Shown here piece after piece: positions 27,101-38,770 of a stretch of 64,000 bases of DNA (position 1 is the first letter of the stretch; each line of letters starts with the position of its first letter). The DNA comes from Fratercula arctica (Eukaryota; Chordata; Aves; Charadriiformes; Alcidae). The position numbers and the translations under genes were made by a program. The notes beneath the pieces were generated by a model. That model made no database searches, was not told where the DNA came from, and was given only the letters and a program-made list of their open reading frames with translations. The DNA lies in the NCBI GenBank assembly GCA_947846985.1, contig CANTUZ010000004.1, forward strand, positions 49,763,672-49,827,671, given 5' to 3'.

Positions 27101-28500
27101 CTTGCATGCAAGACTCCAGCCAAAACTTTAATCTGAACTCTGTGCAGTGGTTCTGAAGAGCTTTGCTGCCTCCCTTTCAGCATGTTGATTTCAGTCTCCT
27201 GGATGGAAAATGCTGTTAAACCCATATGGACTGATTTTGCCATCACCAGTGCTGTTCCAGCCTTTATCCTACTGTGAAATGCTGCCAGATCAGGAGAGTG
27301 GTGTTTTACTGTTACCCTGCCTGCAGCAACTGACAACACCAGACAGGCAACAGTCCCATGGTTCATGTTCAATTTAATCTGTGGCTGTCAGAATTACTGG
27401 GTACTATCAAAAGACAGGAAGAAAAGAAAGGAAAATCTTACTTGCACAGGGCTGTGGTCACCTGAGTGTTGAAACTGGAGTAGTCGAAATGAGAAAGAGT
27501 CAGGGTGGTGCAGTACGTAAGTAGGAATTAAGAAAAGAGAGGATGAGCTGTGAGGATAACCCAGGTTTGCTGCGTGTCCCACAGTCCAGGCTGGAAGGCA
27601 AAGCTCCTCACAACATTAGGAGAGTACCAGATGAGCACAGACCTGGGGCACAGGGCACCAGGGCAAGCTGAGCTCTGATCTTCTCTCCCGATGGAAAGGA
27701 TGCCATGGGCAGGGATGTGATCTGTATTTCTGGCTCTGCCTCTCTCTGTAGCTAATGTGAAACTTGTGGTAGACGAACACATTTTGAGGAAGAACCACTC
27801 TGGTTTCTAGTTGAGGTCACCTCTCACATGCTTTAACTTTGCTGAAGAAAGCAAGGTCCATGGGGTGAAACACATTGAGACAAGGGCCATATAAAGCCAT
27901 GCATGTATGGCTATATATCATCTTCTATACCACGCACAGACCTCAACGTGCTGTGAGCAGCTTTATACCTGTACCCACCCTCCAAAACGTGCTTCCTCGT
28001 GGTTTTTTACGTTTTAGGAAAACGTCTGGGTAAATAGTGAGTGATGATTTCCTTCAATTGTTGCTGCCATCCTCCACCACCCTCAAAATTATTCATTCTA
28101 AAGGAAATTTAAAAAAGCTTTTGTTTGAGAATTCCCTCCCTCCCTCTAATTGAGTGTATTGTACAGAGATCAAAGCACTGGGTTTAGTGGGTCTAGGTAG
28201 GCAGGAGTTTTTCTGAACAGACTCCAAGCTTTTGGTGTAGAATGGGTCAAAATGACCTCTGCTTTCCCCCCCTCCCACATTTATTCATTACTGACTGCTA
28301 ATTCCCATTAGCTGGCATGGGGTAGACTTAGTTTCTAGATCAATTATTCTTACAGCCTTATAGTTTTCGCACAGAGTGGAAGAGTAAACAGTGCTTCTAA
28401 ATTGCACACAGTGTTGGTCTACAAGGGAGAATATCCCTCTCAAAGGCTTTTGGATGGATACATTTCACCTCTACAAGATTTCCGCTCATGGGACCAGAGT
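24151..28500. other. Unassigned non-coding stretch
   Basis: No recognisable gene or repeat. A 121-codon minus-strand open frame at 27007-27372 begins with a hydrophobic stretch, but it matches no family I know and is considered chance. Confidence 0.5.
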
Positions 28501-28530
28501 GGAGGGAAGTGGAGGGAAGTGGAGGGAGGA
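28499..28530. repeat. 10-bp tandem repeat (GGAGGGAAGT)n
   Basis: Three consecutive units of GGAGGGAAGT, the last one degenerate, form a short purine-rich minisatellite. Confidence 0.9.
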
Positions 28531-28686
28531 CTGAACCCATGACAAGCTGCCATCAAAGAGGTCCAGATTTCATGTGTAGGTGAGTTTCCTGATGCAGTAC
28601 TCTCACAGGTGGGCAAAGCAAATAATAGCTCATTTTATACCCCTGAACACAGAACTCAAATGTCAAACATTGAACTGTTAAAGACC

Positions 28687-28709
28687 AAAAAAAAAAAAAA
28701 AAAAAAAAA
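28687..28709. repeat. Poly(A) run
   Basis: A 23-bp A tract. No AATAAA lies just upstream and no element body is recognisable, so it is called only as a simple repeat. Confidence 0.9.
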
Positions 28710-31700
28710 GAAAACCCCCAAAATACCCAACAAGTAAATTTTATACATCACCCCTGGGGAAAACCTCCTCCCACACACAAATGTCAGATGCTAGTCTTGG
28801 CTTGACTGTTGGCTGAAATGCTACAACATTAAAAAGGGAGAGGAGATGGCCACCTTAGCACGACTGGTTTCGAAGCTCTGTGTAGCTAATGACCTTTGGA
28901 AGGAGTCATTCGTCACCTGCAGGAAGTCCTGCACTTAGAAGGGCCAACGGGTTATCAGAGGAAAGCAGCGGTGGGATGGATCCAGAGAGAAGTACTTAAT
29001 GGAAAAGGGCAAAAAAGAAGAGCAGAGGAAGATAATGTGAGGGTTTACTCATAAACAGACGCATTTCTCTGCTGCCAAATTAGCAACCTTACTAATGAGG
29101 ATTTAGAGGGTCTCTTGCCAATAAACTAATACTACAGTGTGTGAAAAAGCTCAGGTTTTCTAAATGCATGCCTCTAGATCTCCAGCCAAAACCAGCTGTA
29201 TGATTCCTCATTTAATACTCAGTAAAATGTTTTATTTAAATGTACCATAATGCATTCAGTGTTTCTGTTACATTGAAATGCAATTTGTATCATTTAAATC
29301 CTGAAAATACCACCATTTTGTAGGTTTGTTCAAGCTACCAGATACATCACATTGCCCACCGCTGCTATATTGGGGAGCATTTTGATGAGAGACAGTAGTC
29401 CAAAACAGTATTCATGTTGCAGTAGTTTCCCAGTCTCAGACAATCTTTTTCCCTAATTTTTGAAGTCTGCAACCATCCATCTGGAATCTTACATCCATGA
29501 TCTTGTGGAATAACGGGCCTTTCTTTCTGGAAAGTTTGAAGTAAAAATGGACAAAGCGCCTTTGAGACCTGTAGGTTCAACAAATGAGGTGTTTTCATTC
29601 TTGGAAAAGTTGCCCAGTTTGTGTTTATTTTGGCTCATCTGATCGTATACGGCTAGAGCTACGGACAACCAGGGAGGATCAATGCTTTTCACCAGCTCTT
29701 AGTAATGTTGTTTAGAGACAAGGACTGGAGACCTGGCCTAACAGATGCAATTAAAAAAGTGGGCCAACATGCTTGAGTTTCAAGCTGAAAATCTTAACGT
29801 GGAAGATCATCGAATGCAAGAAGCAACTAAATTACATTCGCCTAAATGGATGAGGTTCCTCATATGGTACTCTGCAGTGATTTGAAAGGGAGGAGGACTG
29901 TCAAACTCAAATTAAATGCAACATAATTTTTCCACTGATTCAGAGCTGTCTCCAGAGGCTGTGGGAAATGTCCTGCTGGGCTGAAGCTCTTCCCTTAGTG
30001 CCATCTCCCCTTCCCAGCAGCGTAGTTAGTGTTCTGCCACTGCTGCAGATCCCCAGCTGCACCCACCACCCACCTTGGTTTTCTTTGACATTATACCTAT
30101 TTTCTTCACCTCATGACTCATTGGGGTCAAAACACTTTTGACTTTTTTAGCAACTGGAAGTCTGTTTTCCCCCACCCATCCCTGCAACCATCCATTTGTG
30201 ACTATTCTAGCACTACATCTTTGCAAAGGTGCAACCAGGCTGAGGAATCCTCTGAACAACAAACTGTTGGATCTTGTATGTTTAGCCTTTTCCTATGCTC
30301 TTTCTTAGGCATCTGCTACTGGCCAAGGCTCGGAAACAGGACAGTGGACTACCAGGGTCTTTGTACAATTGTTCTTACATTCTTGTGCTCTTACAATGCA
30401 TCATTTATGCTATGCTGTAATAACTGTAGATCCGTGTGAGTGATGAGGCTGTATTATTTTCAGGAAAAAGAACGTTTCTTCTTTTAGGTGGAGCACTGAT
30501 CCATGTGTGTTTATAAGCTATCTTTTCTTCTTGGCCACAAAGGAAGTGAATCTGGGACAGTCTACTTAGCAAAAGGTGTGACTGCAGTCGTGATATAGCT
30601 CAATCTACGCAGGCTGTTAAGGACAGCACTGACAATACGGTGATGCTGGCTTTAGCAATGGCACTGTGAGTAAATGACATGGTCCCAGGAGAGTTCATAT
30701 GCTGTCACCAAAGCTCTTGCTGTGGGGTCTTTGCTGCTATTGCAATTTACTCCAAACTTGTGCTATCTGATTCAATTCTCTGCTGGAAAGCTAAGTCTAG
30801 GTGTAAAGACTCCTGCTCTCCCACGCGTCATACCCAGTGTGAGCCCAAACTAAGGGCATTCCAATGGCCAAAGCTGTTCTACACTTCTACACACAACTCA
30901 GTCTCTGGAGTGTAACCTTAACTCAACCTGCAGACACTGGAAAGATAAAAGCCCTGCTGAAACCATGTGGCTTCACTTCCATAGGACTGCAGCAGTCAGC
31001 TCTGAATTTTGAAAAGCCCTATGTCCTTTGCGATGCCAAGATGTTTTGGAGGAGTCCCAGGAGGCTGAACCAATCCCTCACCCTTCCTTGCCCTGCTCTG
31101 CCAATAGAAGGTTAGAAAAAAGTTTGCTGTGTCATATTGCCCAAACTATTAAAAACTAGCATCAAATGATACATGGCAAATGCTCCCCTCCCCGCCCCCA
31201 GCCAACATGTAATCATGCGAGATTTATGTAATGATAGTAAAAGAAAGGAGATATTTTTCTTTTCTAATGATAATATTCCTCTAATTCTTTTCTACACTAA
31301 TAAAGTTTGTCTAACCTTGGCCAATCTGCTTCATTAAATATCATGCAAAGGGCCCCCTAGGAAGAGTTCAGGACACTGAAGAGTTTGGAAATTGCCTAGG
31401 ATAAATCACAAATAAAACAGCCTGCCCTCCAAATTAAAAGCCAAGCTCATGGAGGAGTACAGTTCCTAAATGTGACAGTCCACGATCACAAGGTCTCCTG
31501 TGTTCAGTTGTGCACACACGAGCACTGGTGAAATAGCAGACCATTTACAAGGAAGAAAAAAATAATTTTGGGTCCTGGATGAGAGGGTAGATGAGAGAGG
31601 AGCTGCATAGTCAAGGCCTGTGTCACTCGATCTGTAGCCTTCTAGGCAATGTAACTATTCTTTTCAATTTACCGCATAAGCTGCCTGGATAAAGAAGCTG

Positions 31701-32199
31701 TTTCTCCACAGCGTGAGGGTACTGTCTGTCTCTGGAAAGTCTCAGTCACTTGGAAACAGAAGTGGCAAATGCTGGCAGTGTTAGCATACTCATTTTTCCA
31801 TCACCCATGCTGAAAGTTGTTTTCTGTCTCCAATCTCTCTGACATGAACAGTCTGATTTTGGGGGGAAAAAAAAAAAAAGTGTGTACACAAAGGAAACCA
31901 CTGAATGCAATAGCAAGAAAACATGTTTAATGTGCTCTTTTGGGTGCTGTTGTAACCTGGGTATTTTCAGGATTTGCAAGTTGCCCACTGCATAGTTGAA
32001 AAATCATAGATAAATCTTTTCAAAATCCTGAGATCATCTTAAAAAATCACGAGATGGTTGAGAAATTAGCAACAGACTTTTACTAATTTGAATTCTAAAC
32101 ATTAAAGCATCATGGCTTATATTCTCAGCCTCTTCTTTGCAACAGCTTGTATTTTTGGTTTCATTAAAAGGTGAATTCTTGTGTAGTTGCCCATAGGAA
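28710..32199. other. Unassigned non-coding stretch
   Basis: Nothing recognised beyond a 13-bp A-run at 31867-31879. The open frames are short and unrelated to known families. Confidence 0.5.
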
Positions 32200-32368
32200 A
32201 ACAGTCATAAAAAATTCATAGAGGCTAGTGATTTTGGTTTAGTCAGACGCTTACCCAGATACGTGCAGACAAAAATGTCATGGCCTTACTACAGGTCTCG
32301 CAATGTTCTGTGTTTTTGCTAAAGTTCCACCAGCTAGAATAAAGAGATGTGTATGAAAATTCACCTTT

Positions 32369-32403
<35 letters not shown>
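32200..32403 (+). mobile_element. Possible retroposed transcript 3' end with A tail
   Basis: An AATAAA at 32338-32343 is followed 30 bp later by a 30-bp uninterrupted A tract at 32374-32403. This spacing is what a reverse-transcribed polyadenylated RNA leaves behind. No parent gene is recognised in the upstream sequence, no target-site duplication was found by eye, and the 5' limit is arbitrary. A plain A-rich microsatellite beside a chance AATAAA is the main alternative. Confidence 0.3.
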
Positions 32404-32405
<2 letters not shown>

Positions 32406-32714
32406 AACTTCTAGGCATTAATATTAGAAAGAAATATTTGTATGTGTGAGGCTGAGGCTCAGATGGTGGTTCAGATCTTAAAGGCATGACTTTTACAATG
32501 AGATGTTAAAATTTCCAAGCAAGTCTGTTGGATCTGAAAGCCCTGCTCAGGGTTCAGACCATGGGGTTGGGATGTTAGTAGTACTCCAAAATGCTCATCT
32601 GATCTGGAGAAAATCTGGTCTGGAGTTACATGCACAGGCAGGACACTGGTTTATACATATGCCTCTGCTACAGGAGGGAGTGTATAAACACAGACCTGTC
32701 TATGCATATTAATA

Positions 32715-32750
32715 AAACAAACAAGCAAACAAACAAACAAAAAAACAACA
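32715..32750. repeat. (CAAA)n microsatellite
   Basis: Interrupted tetranucleotide repeat of AAAC/CAAA units with one G interruption. Confidence 0.85.
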
Positions 32751-33844
32751 GTATGTTAACAGCAGCAGGTTCTGGGAGCATTGAGAAATGAGTCCATCCC
32801 CAACTGCTTACACCACTATAATGGTGTAATGCAATGGTACGCCCAGCTTGGGACGCAATGCACAACCTGGATTCATCTCAGGTAGTGGTGAAGTCTGAAT
32901 CCTAAAGCTGCCATGTAAATAGCAGCAGGACTGAGGCTGCAGCAAACTCCCCTTCTGACAAAGAGAAGGGTCCCTAAACCCCAGCAGATGGGATTCAATC
33001 CCAAATAAACCAGTCTGGATTCAAACTGGTCCTCCCAAGTGAAATGCTTGGCTGTTCGTTGTGTCGCGCTCAGAGCCATACTACTCTTGAAGGAGGATAA
33101 ATATTTTACACCTTTGAGCCCTGCTGTTTGGAAGGTTACTGTGGGAAACCGAGTTCTGGTGCTTTCAGAGCATCCAGAGACATCAAGACAAAATCATCGC
33201 TCCTACACATCCCGCAGCTGAGTCCCGAGTCCAGGTCTTAAAGGAAGAGCCCAGACTAAAGCGGCTAAAGTGGATAAACCAAAGGCTAGCACAGCATCCT
33301 TGCACATGAAAGCTGAGATTTTTGTGATGTATATAAAACACCCACAGTGAATACTTCAAGATCTCTGAAGTCTGTTTCCTTTACCACTCATATGAGTCAC
33401 TAACCAGGTTTAAACCTGCAGTCTTTCACTTCCTCCACCGTTAAGTACCTGTTCCTTGAGTTACGCTGCAAGTAGCATCCGTCCCCGGTGTCCCCACCAG
33501 CACAGGATGACACAGCTGTATACGCTTACACAATTATTTGCAATATGGTACCAAGCACTGTGGTTCGGGATGTGCTTCCCTATATCAGTGAATAACCTGC
33601 GGACAGCTGGAGCGATGCCTTTGCTTGGCACCTCTGCACAGAGGAAACAGGCACCACCTCATCTACAATCACTACATCACAAGCTGAAGAATTAGCTCTT
33701 CTGCAGCAATCCCAGAGAGAGATTCATCATCTGTGTGGAGCACAACTATGGGTATGTAGCCCAACACCAAAAGAAAAGTCCAGCACCAGGCTCCTGAGGC
33801 AGCAAATTCAGCCAGTACTTTCTGGAAGCCATGGGACAAAGTGG
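32751..33844. other. Unassigned non-coding stretch
   Basis: No gene recognised. A short tRNA-SINE-like piece (GGTTTAAACCTGCAGTCTTT at about 33408-33427) is too brief to call. Confidence 0.45.
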
Positions 33845-33930
33845 ATGAGTCTGGCTATAGAGGGTCAAACCCCTACTCAGATCCTACCTCTGCCCGCAAG
33901 GACCTCAGGCAAACTATCTGTTAACTTAGG
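33845..33930 (+). mobile_element. MIR-like SINE relic
   Basis: GGGTCAAACCCCTACTCAGA, then TCCTACCTCTGCCCG, then CCTCAGGCAAACTATCTG and TTAACTTA resemble the plus-strand MIR order (gaatcccggctctgccac, gaccttgggcaagtcac, ttaacct). Divergence is high, so the call is tentative. Confidence 0.35.
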
Positions 33931-35186
33931 TGTTGAACGGGTGAGTGATAGGCAGCTCCTCCACGGGGCAGAGGCATGAGGTCACGGCTCTTAATACAGC
34001 TATGAACAACACATCAATATTCACTCCAGGCTGCAGAAGTGCTGGGACTTGTGCTGTCTTTGTGCTGGTACACGAGCACATTCCTCCCAGCTACAGCGTG
34101 GCTGCGAAGCCTCTTCAAACGCAGGCTGGAGCTCCTCGTGCAGCCGCGGGTCCGCCAGCAGCAAGGCCAGATCCCGCTGCTGAGGAGGAATGCAGTCAAC
34201 AGCCCTGGGATGGAGCAGCCTGAACCCATTTTCCCAGATTTTTATTCGGGGGATGTTTTTGTTTATCTGGCTCACCCATTTCCATTTGCTGCTTTGCTAT
34301 TTCATCTAATAAGAGCTCGCTAAGCAATTCTTCATGGCTGTGAGCATTGGCAGGGTGCAGCCTTCCACCAGACGATTGCTGGGACTTCTCTCCAGCTCTG
34401 CAGAGTGAGTCACTCCAGCAGTCTCTCCTCCCCTCTTTTCTTTCTCCCTGTGCACAGAGACATTTGTGAGACACAAAAGGATAAAAGTCCCCCTGTGAAA
34501 TGCTGGGCGGGTGCTGACACTTCTTGCCACGCAACTGATGGGACTGAGTTTATAAAAATAAAATTCCACAATAAAGAGCTCAGGAGACTGTTAAACTCTA
34601 GCAAAGTCATTTGCTCAGCTGGGGAAGTCTTCTGGAAATCACCCCCCAAGGGATTTCACCCTGGTTTCCTGCTGTTGAGCCAAATCACTTTTATTTTGAT
34701 CAAAGGATGACTTCCAGAAAAGCGTTTAGTATTGATTTGAAAATGTCTTGCTTCCCCTCCATAGTTTGTGCTAAGGGTTAATCAGCCTTGCCGTTTTAAT
34801 TATTTTTTACATGCTTTATTTCCCCTGTGAATTTGGCTGCCCTTAACTTCCAGGCTGAGCTTCTTCGTACTGGTTCTTGTTGTGTTGCTCTCTGGCTGCA
34901 TTTGAAAAGCCCTTGTAGTGCCCGGTATCTCTGGAATGTACTTGGACACTTCATCAAATCAACTCGTTGTTCAATTTTCCTTTTGTTGTCCTATTTATCT
35001 GGGGAACAGGAGGGAAATCAGGCATAGGGTGACCACCCCAGAGAAATCACAGGTAGCTGGGGCTGCGTCCAGCTTTGGAGGGATTACCATAGCACATCAG
35101 GGGCATTTGCTCATGATTTTCTCTTTGCAAGCCAGGAGATTCTGGGGACCATCGTGCTGTGGGGTTCTTTCTTCAGTGACTCATCC
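33931..35186. other. Unassigned non-coding stretch
   Basis: No gene was recognised. Overlapping open frames on both strands around 34.0-34.7 kb reflect moderate GC content and show no family features. Confidence 0.45.
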
Positions 35187-35215
35187 TCAGGAACCTCAGG
35201 AACCCCAGGAACCCA
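35187..35215. repeat. 9-bp tandem repeat (CAGGAACCT/C)
   Basis: About three units of CAGGAACCY occur in a row; this is simple slippage. Confidence 0.8.
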
Positions 35216-35424
35216 TCCCTGCTCCAGAGAGCATGTAGGCGGTGTTATGGGGCAACATAATGTGATGGCACAGAGGGAGGACCCTGAGCCCAACCCAATA
35301 ACCAAAGCACTCTACCAGGAACCTACATTTATTTGTTTTCATTACTTCATTCCCCTTCACATGGCCAACAACCTTTGCACTGGCACCTTTACCCTCAAGG
35401 TCTGTTGTCTTCAGTTTCTTGTCC

Positions 35425-35514
35425 TTTTTCTCTGATTCTTAGACTACAAACTCCTGGGACAAGGATCACAGTCTCTGTCTACACTGTACCAGAGGCATCC
35501 CCTGTATAACGTGG
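35425..35514 (+). mobile_element. L2-like LINE 3' end relic
   Basis: TTAGACTACAAACTCCTGGG, then ACAAGGATCACAGTCTCTGT resembles the highly recurrent L2 3' end (agactgtaagctccttgagg, then gcagggactgtgtct). It abuts the 3' end of the young CR1. The upstream boundary is unclear. Confidence 0.5.
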
Positions 35515-36335
35515 TGAATCATAGAATCATAGAACCGTAGGGTTGGAAGGGACCTCTGGAGATCATCTAGTCCAACTCCCCTGCCAGAGCAGGGTCACCT
35601 AGAGCAGGTTGCACAGGAGCGCATCCAGGCGGGTTTTGAATGTCTCCAGAGACAGAGACTCCACCACCTCCCTGGGCAGCCTGTTCCAGTGCTCTGCTAC
35701 CCTCAAAGTAAAGAAGTTCCTCCTCATGTTCAGGTGTAACTTCCTATGCTCAAGTTTGTGCCAGTTACCTCTTGTCCTGTTGCTGGGCACCACTGAAAAG
35801 AGCCTGGCCCCATCCTCCTGACACCCACCCTTTAAGTATTTATAAGTGTTGATAAGGTCCCCCCTCAGCCGTCTTTTTTCCAGACTGAAGAGACCCAAAT
35901 CCCTCAGCCTTTCCTCATAAGAGAGATGCTCCAGTCCCCTAATCATCTTTGTAGCCCTTTGCTGCACCCTCTCCAGCAGTTCCCTCTCCTTCTTGAACTG
36001 GGGAGCCCAGAACTGGACACAGTACTCCGGGTGCGGCCTCACCAGGGCAGAGTAGAGGGGGAGGATGACCTCCCTCGACCTGCTGGCCACACTCTTCTTG
36101 ATGCACCCCAGGATGCCATTGGCCTTCTTGGCCACAAGGGCACATTGCCGGCTCATGGTCATTCTGTTGTCCACCAGGACTCCCAGGTCTCTTTCCACTG
36201 AGCTGCTCTCCAGCAGGTCAGCCCCAACCTGTACTGCTGCATGGGGTTATTCCTCCCCAGGTGCAGCACCCTACACTTGCCCTTGTTGAATTTCATAAGG
36301 TTCCTCTCTGCCCAACTCCCCCAGTCTCTGAAGTT
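35515..36335 (-). mobile_element. CR1 LINE, 5'-truncated, 3' end of ORF2 plus 3' UTR
   Basis: The 3' terminus at about 35517 carries the CR1 signature: on the minus strand, two consecutive TTCTATGA-type octamers. A short 3' UTR follows at about 35517-35598, containing the stretch GGTCCCTTCCAACCCTA. Upstream in the element lies the end of ORF2. The element stops abruptly near 36335, the usual 5' truncation of target-primed reverse transcription. Sequence style matches CR1 subfamilies of birds, and it is by far the youngest interspersed repeat in the window. Its 3' end sits against an older L2-like fragment. Confidence 0.97.
35599..36198 (-). pseudogene. CR1 ORF2 C-terminal fragment (reverse transcriptase)
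   Basis: A 199-codon open frame encodes the C-terminal part of the CR1 reverse transcriptase, downstream of the catalytic palm. Readable landmarks are [18 protein letters not shown] at the start, [62 protein letters not shown] and a closing [19 protein letters not shown]. The frame begins at an internal Met. Further upstream, at about 36240-36300, family residues [12 protein letters not shown] continue in a different frame. A G-run shortened at 36222-36225 is the probable frameshift. The endonuclease and palm regions are absent, so the copy is non-autonomous and dead. Confidence 0.93.
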
Positions 36336-36399
36336 GTGTTCCCAGCATGAGACATGCTATGTGTCAGTGGACGTGGGCCTTGAGTCCTTCTTCAGGGCA

Positions 36400-36520
36400 T
36401 AGTTCTTCGCATGAGTCTGATTGCTGGCTTGTGCAGCAACTTTCTGTGCAAGTTGAAGTAAGTAAGGCTCTGTGCCTCAGTTTCCCCAAGCAGTGAGAGC
36501 ATTTCAGTGAGGTTATTCAT
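36400..36520 (+). mobile_element. MIR SINE relic (core region)
   Basis: The segment contains CTCTGTGCCTCAGTTTCCCC, an exact 20-bp match to the commonest form of the MIR core as I recall it, preceded by GCAAGTTGAAGTAAGTAAGG, which resembles the gggcaagtcacttaacc stretch. It lies just beyond the CR1 5' truncation point. Confidence 0.6.
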
Positions 36521-38269
36521 GGGGGCCACACTCTCCTAATGGAAGTGGGACCAGAGGTCTGATGAAGAGGTGCTCTAAGTGGTGGTGCTCAGAAATGAAA
36601 TTGCTCTGGTTGCCATCAATCCCTCTTTTTAATCTCTTGCCCATGAACTCACAGGTTCTTTAGATTTCACAGGGAAATGAACAGCCCTCACCATTACCAA
36701 AAAAAGATGCTTTTAGCAATAAATGCAGAAAGGTCCCATTTTGCAGCTTATGGGCAACCGAACTTCGCACCCTTTTGCTCTGAAACGGACCTAGGACTTC
36801 TTCCCTCAATTTCTCCTGTCTCAAAATCCAGGTTGGTTTGTTGAAATAAGAAGTAAACATAATGACTTTAATGGGATGAGCTTGCGGGGCTGTTGGCTGA
36901 CTGAGGCCACCCAGCTAGAGTTCAGCGTGAGACAGTCTGCACCTTATAAGGCCAAGAGATGAAGGCATTTAAAACAAAAAAATAAAGGATCTGAACATGT
37001 TATTTAAATCGTGGGGCAGGCAATTTTTTTTTTAATTCTTTTTTTTTTCCCTTCTGGTTCATGACAAAGCCTGAAATATGCAAGTGAATATAACGTCTAA
37101 CATTTGTTAAACCCAGACTGAAGGCCAGCCAGATAGCACTGAAAACAAACTGTGAATGTTTTAAATGGAGTGAGATATACATGACAGAGTAAATGAAGGG
37201 CACATACCACATAAGAAAAATTGGACAAAGTTCAAATGCTATTCATCTTGGGGAAAGACTTTTGGGCAGAGCAGCGCAGCTTGGAAATGCTTGCATGTGC
37301 ATTATGGTCCATTATGGTCAGCCAGCTTTTGGGGGCAAGGGGAGTCAAATCATTAAAAAGAAAAAGGAAAAAAAAAATTGACATCCCAGGTATTGCATTC
37401 TATTAGGTAATCATGACTCTGAAGAGCTAGGAAAAAAGAATAGGGGTTGTATTAGGAAATGGATGGAAGTGATCCAACATGTCAAGAGTTCAATGCTACT
37501 TCTAGGTCTTAAGTGCTAATAAAATAAGCTCCTAAACTGCTGAAGGCACATGTCCAGCCCCAAATGCTTTCCAGTTCCTTAGCAGCTATTATTTTTTCTG
37601 TCTGATATAGTGTTTTTAACCTGACTTCCCCAAGCCCAGAGGCAGCCCCAAATTTTCCCTGTTTTGTCTTTCTTTGGGTGCCTTTTTAGTTGACACCACC
37701 TTGGAAACTGACTATTGAACTGACATGCCTGCTGTGCGTAATGTCACTTTTCCAATGTTTAAAAGCATCTCTCACTCTACTTGTGGATTTGATGGGAATC
37801 CCAGCTATGAGAAAAGGCAACATACACAGCACATACAAGATGGAAACAAATTGATTTAATTTACCCATAAATGAGGAGTTTGCTCTGTGCAAGCAATAGG
37901 CCCACCTCTATGACTGGATAGAAGTTGCTCTCAAGGAAAAATAATGATCTTTCGCACATGTGGAGCAGATCTGGGAACAAAATTAGTTAGGACTGGGCTT
38001 TCGAGCTGTCAAATAGAAGTGGTAGCTCAACACCCCAGTACCACTGATGGAGATTTGGAAGCTCTCAGTGGAGTTGAAACAAGGCAGTTTATTCTTGTGA
38101 GAGCTGGAGACGTACTTGCAGGTCAGCAGCAGAGTTAACAAAACTCAACCCACGAACTCCTGCTCCTGAGCCATCCTCACAGCCCCTTCCCCAAAACCTG
38201 GTGCATCAGCCTTCTCCCTCAGCCAAAAAGTGACAGCTCTTGGCAGCCCGGCTCAGCGTGGCTGTTGGT
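36521..38269. other. Unassigned non-coding stretch
   Basis: No gene recognised. A possible reverse-strand MIR core (GAGGCCACCCAGCTAGAG near 36902-36919) is too short to call. A 10-bp tandem (CATTATGGTC twice) lies at 37300-37319. Confidence 0.45.
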
Positions 38270-38770
38270 TTTAATCACATTGCTTAATTTCTGTTTTCAC
38301 TTCATGCTCATGTGTCTGTTGCCCGTGAACTCCGCATTTTAATAGCAGCACGTCAAAAGAGCTGTTTAGATGCACTTTGGTGTATGAGCAGGGAACGCTC
38401 ATTTGTCATCTTCCACAATATCGGGCATCTCTGGCCTGTTTGGGTATCTCCACGGGACCTGTTTGCAAGGGTGGAAGGCGACAATATTTTTCCAAAGACT
38501 CTTCTCTCAATCAAGTGACAGGGGTCTTTGTGCTACCTCATGGGAGTCCCTCTCACCCCACACTGCCCTTGGAATAAAAAGGGAGAGAAGCACACTGTTT
38601 AAATATGCATATAAAGCTCTGCTGCACAATAGATTAACTGCCATCAGCTTTCTATTTAGTGCGAGGAAAAACAGTAGAGATTTTTAATTGATAATTCAGA
38701 AAGACACCCCATTGAATGGTGTTAATAATTACATCTGCCTATTCTGAGCTCTTCATCTACGCAGGGGTAA
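38270..38770. promoter_or_regulatory. Candidate conserved non-coding block
   Basis: A repeat-free block with dense AT-core factor sites: an ATATGCATAT POU-type palindrome at 38603-38612, TAGATTAAC at about 38630, TTTTAATTGATAATTC near 38682 and TTAATAATTACA near 38722. This pattern is common in developmental enhancers. It includes a 23-bp stretch repeated 2 kb downstream. The evidence is motif density only. Confidence 0.3.

Noticed and set aside
27007..27372. 121-codon minus-strand frame with a signal-peptide-like start and a short cystatin-like VQIKVLAGV segment
   Set aside because: The resemblance is limited to a few residues and lacks the other conserved positions of cystatins. It is treated as chance pending a database search.
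1900..28585. Strong splice-donor-like sites (CAG|GTAAGG near 1914 and 21537, CAG|GTAAGA near 6466, TTAG|GTAAGT near 7833, AAAG|GTGAGT near 19293, TAG|GTGAGT near 28579)
   Set aside because: Such sites are expected by chance in 64 kb, and no matching acceptor plus coding or conserved exon could be read. RNA-seq would be needed.
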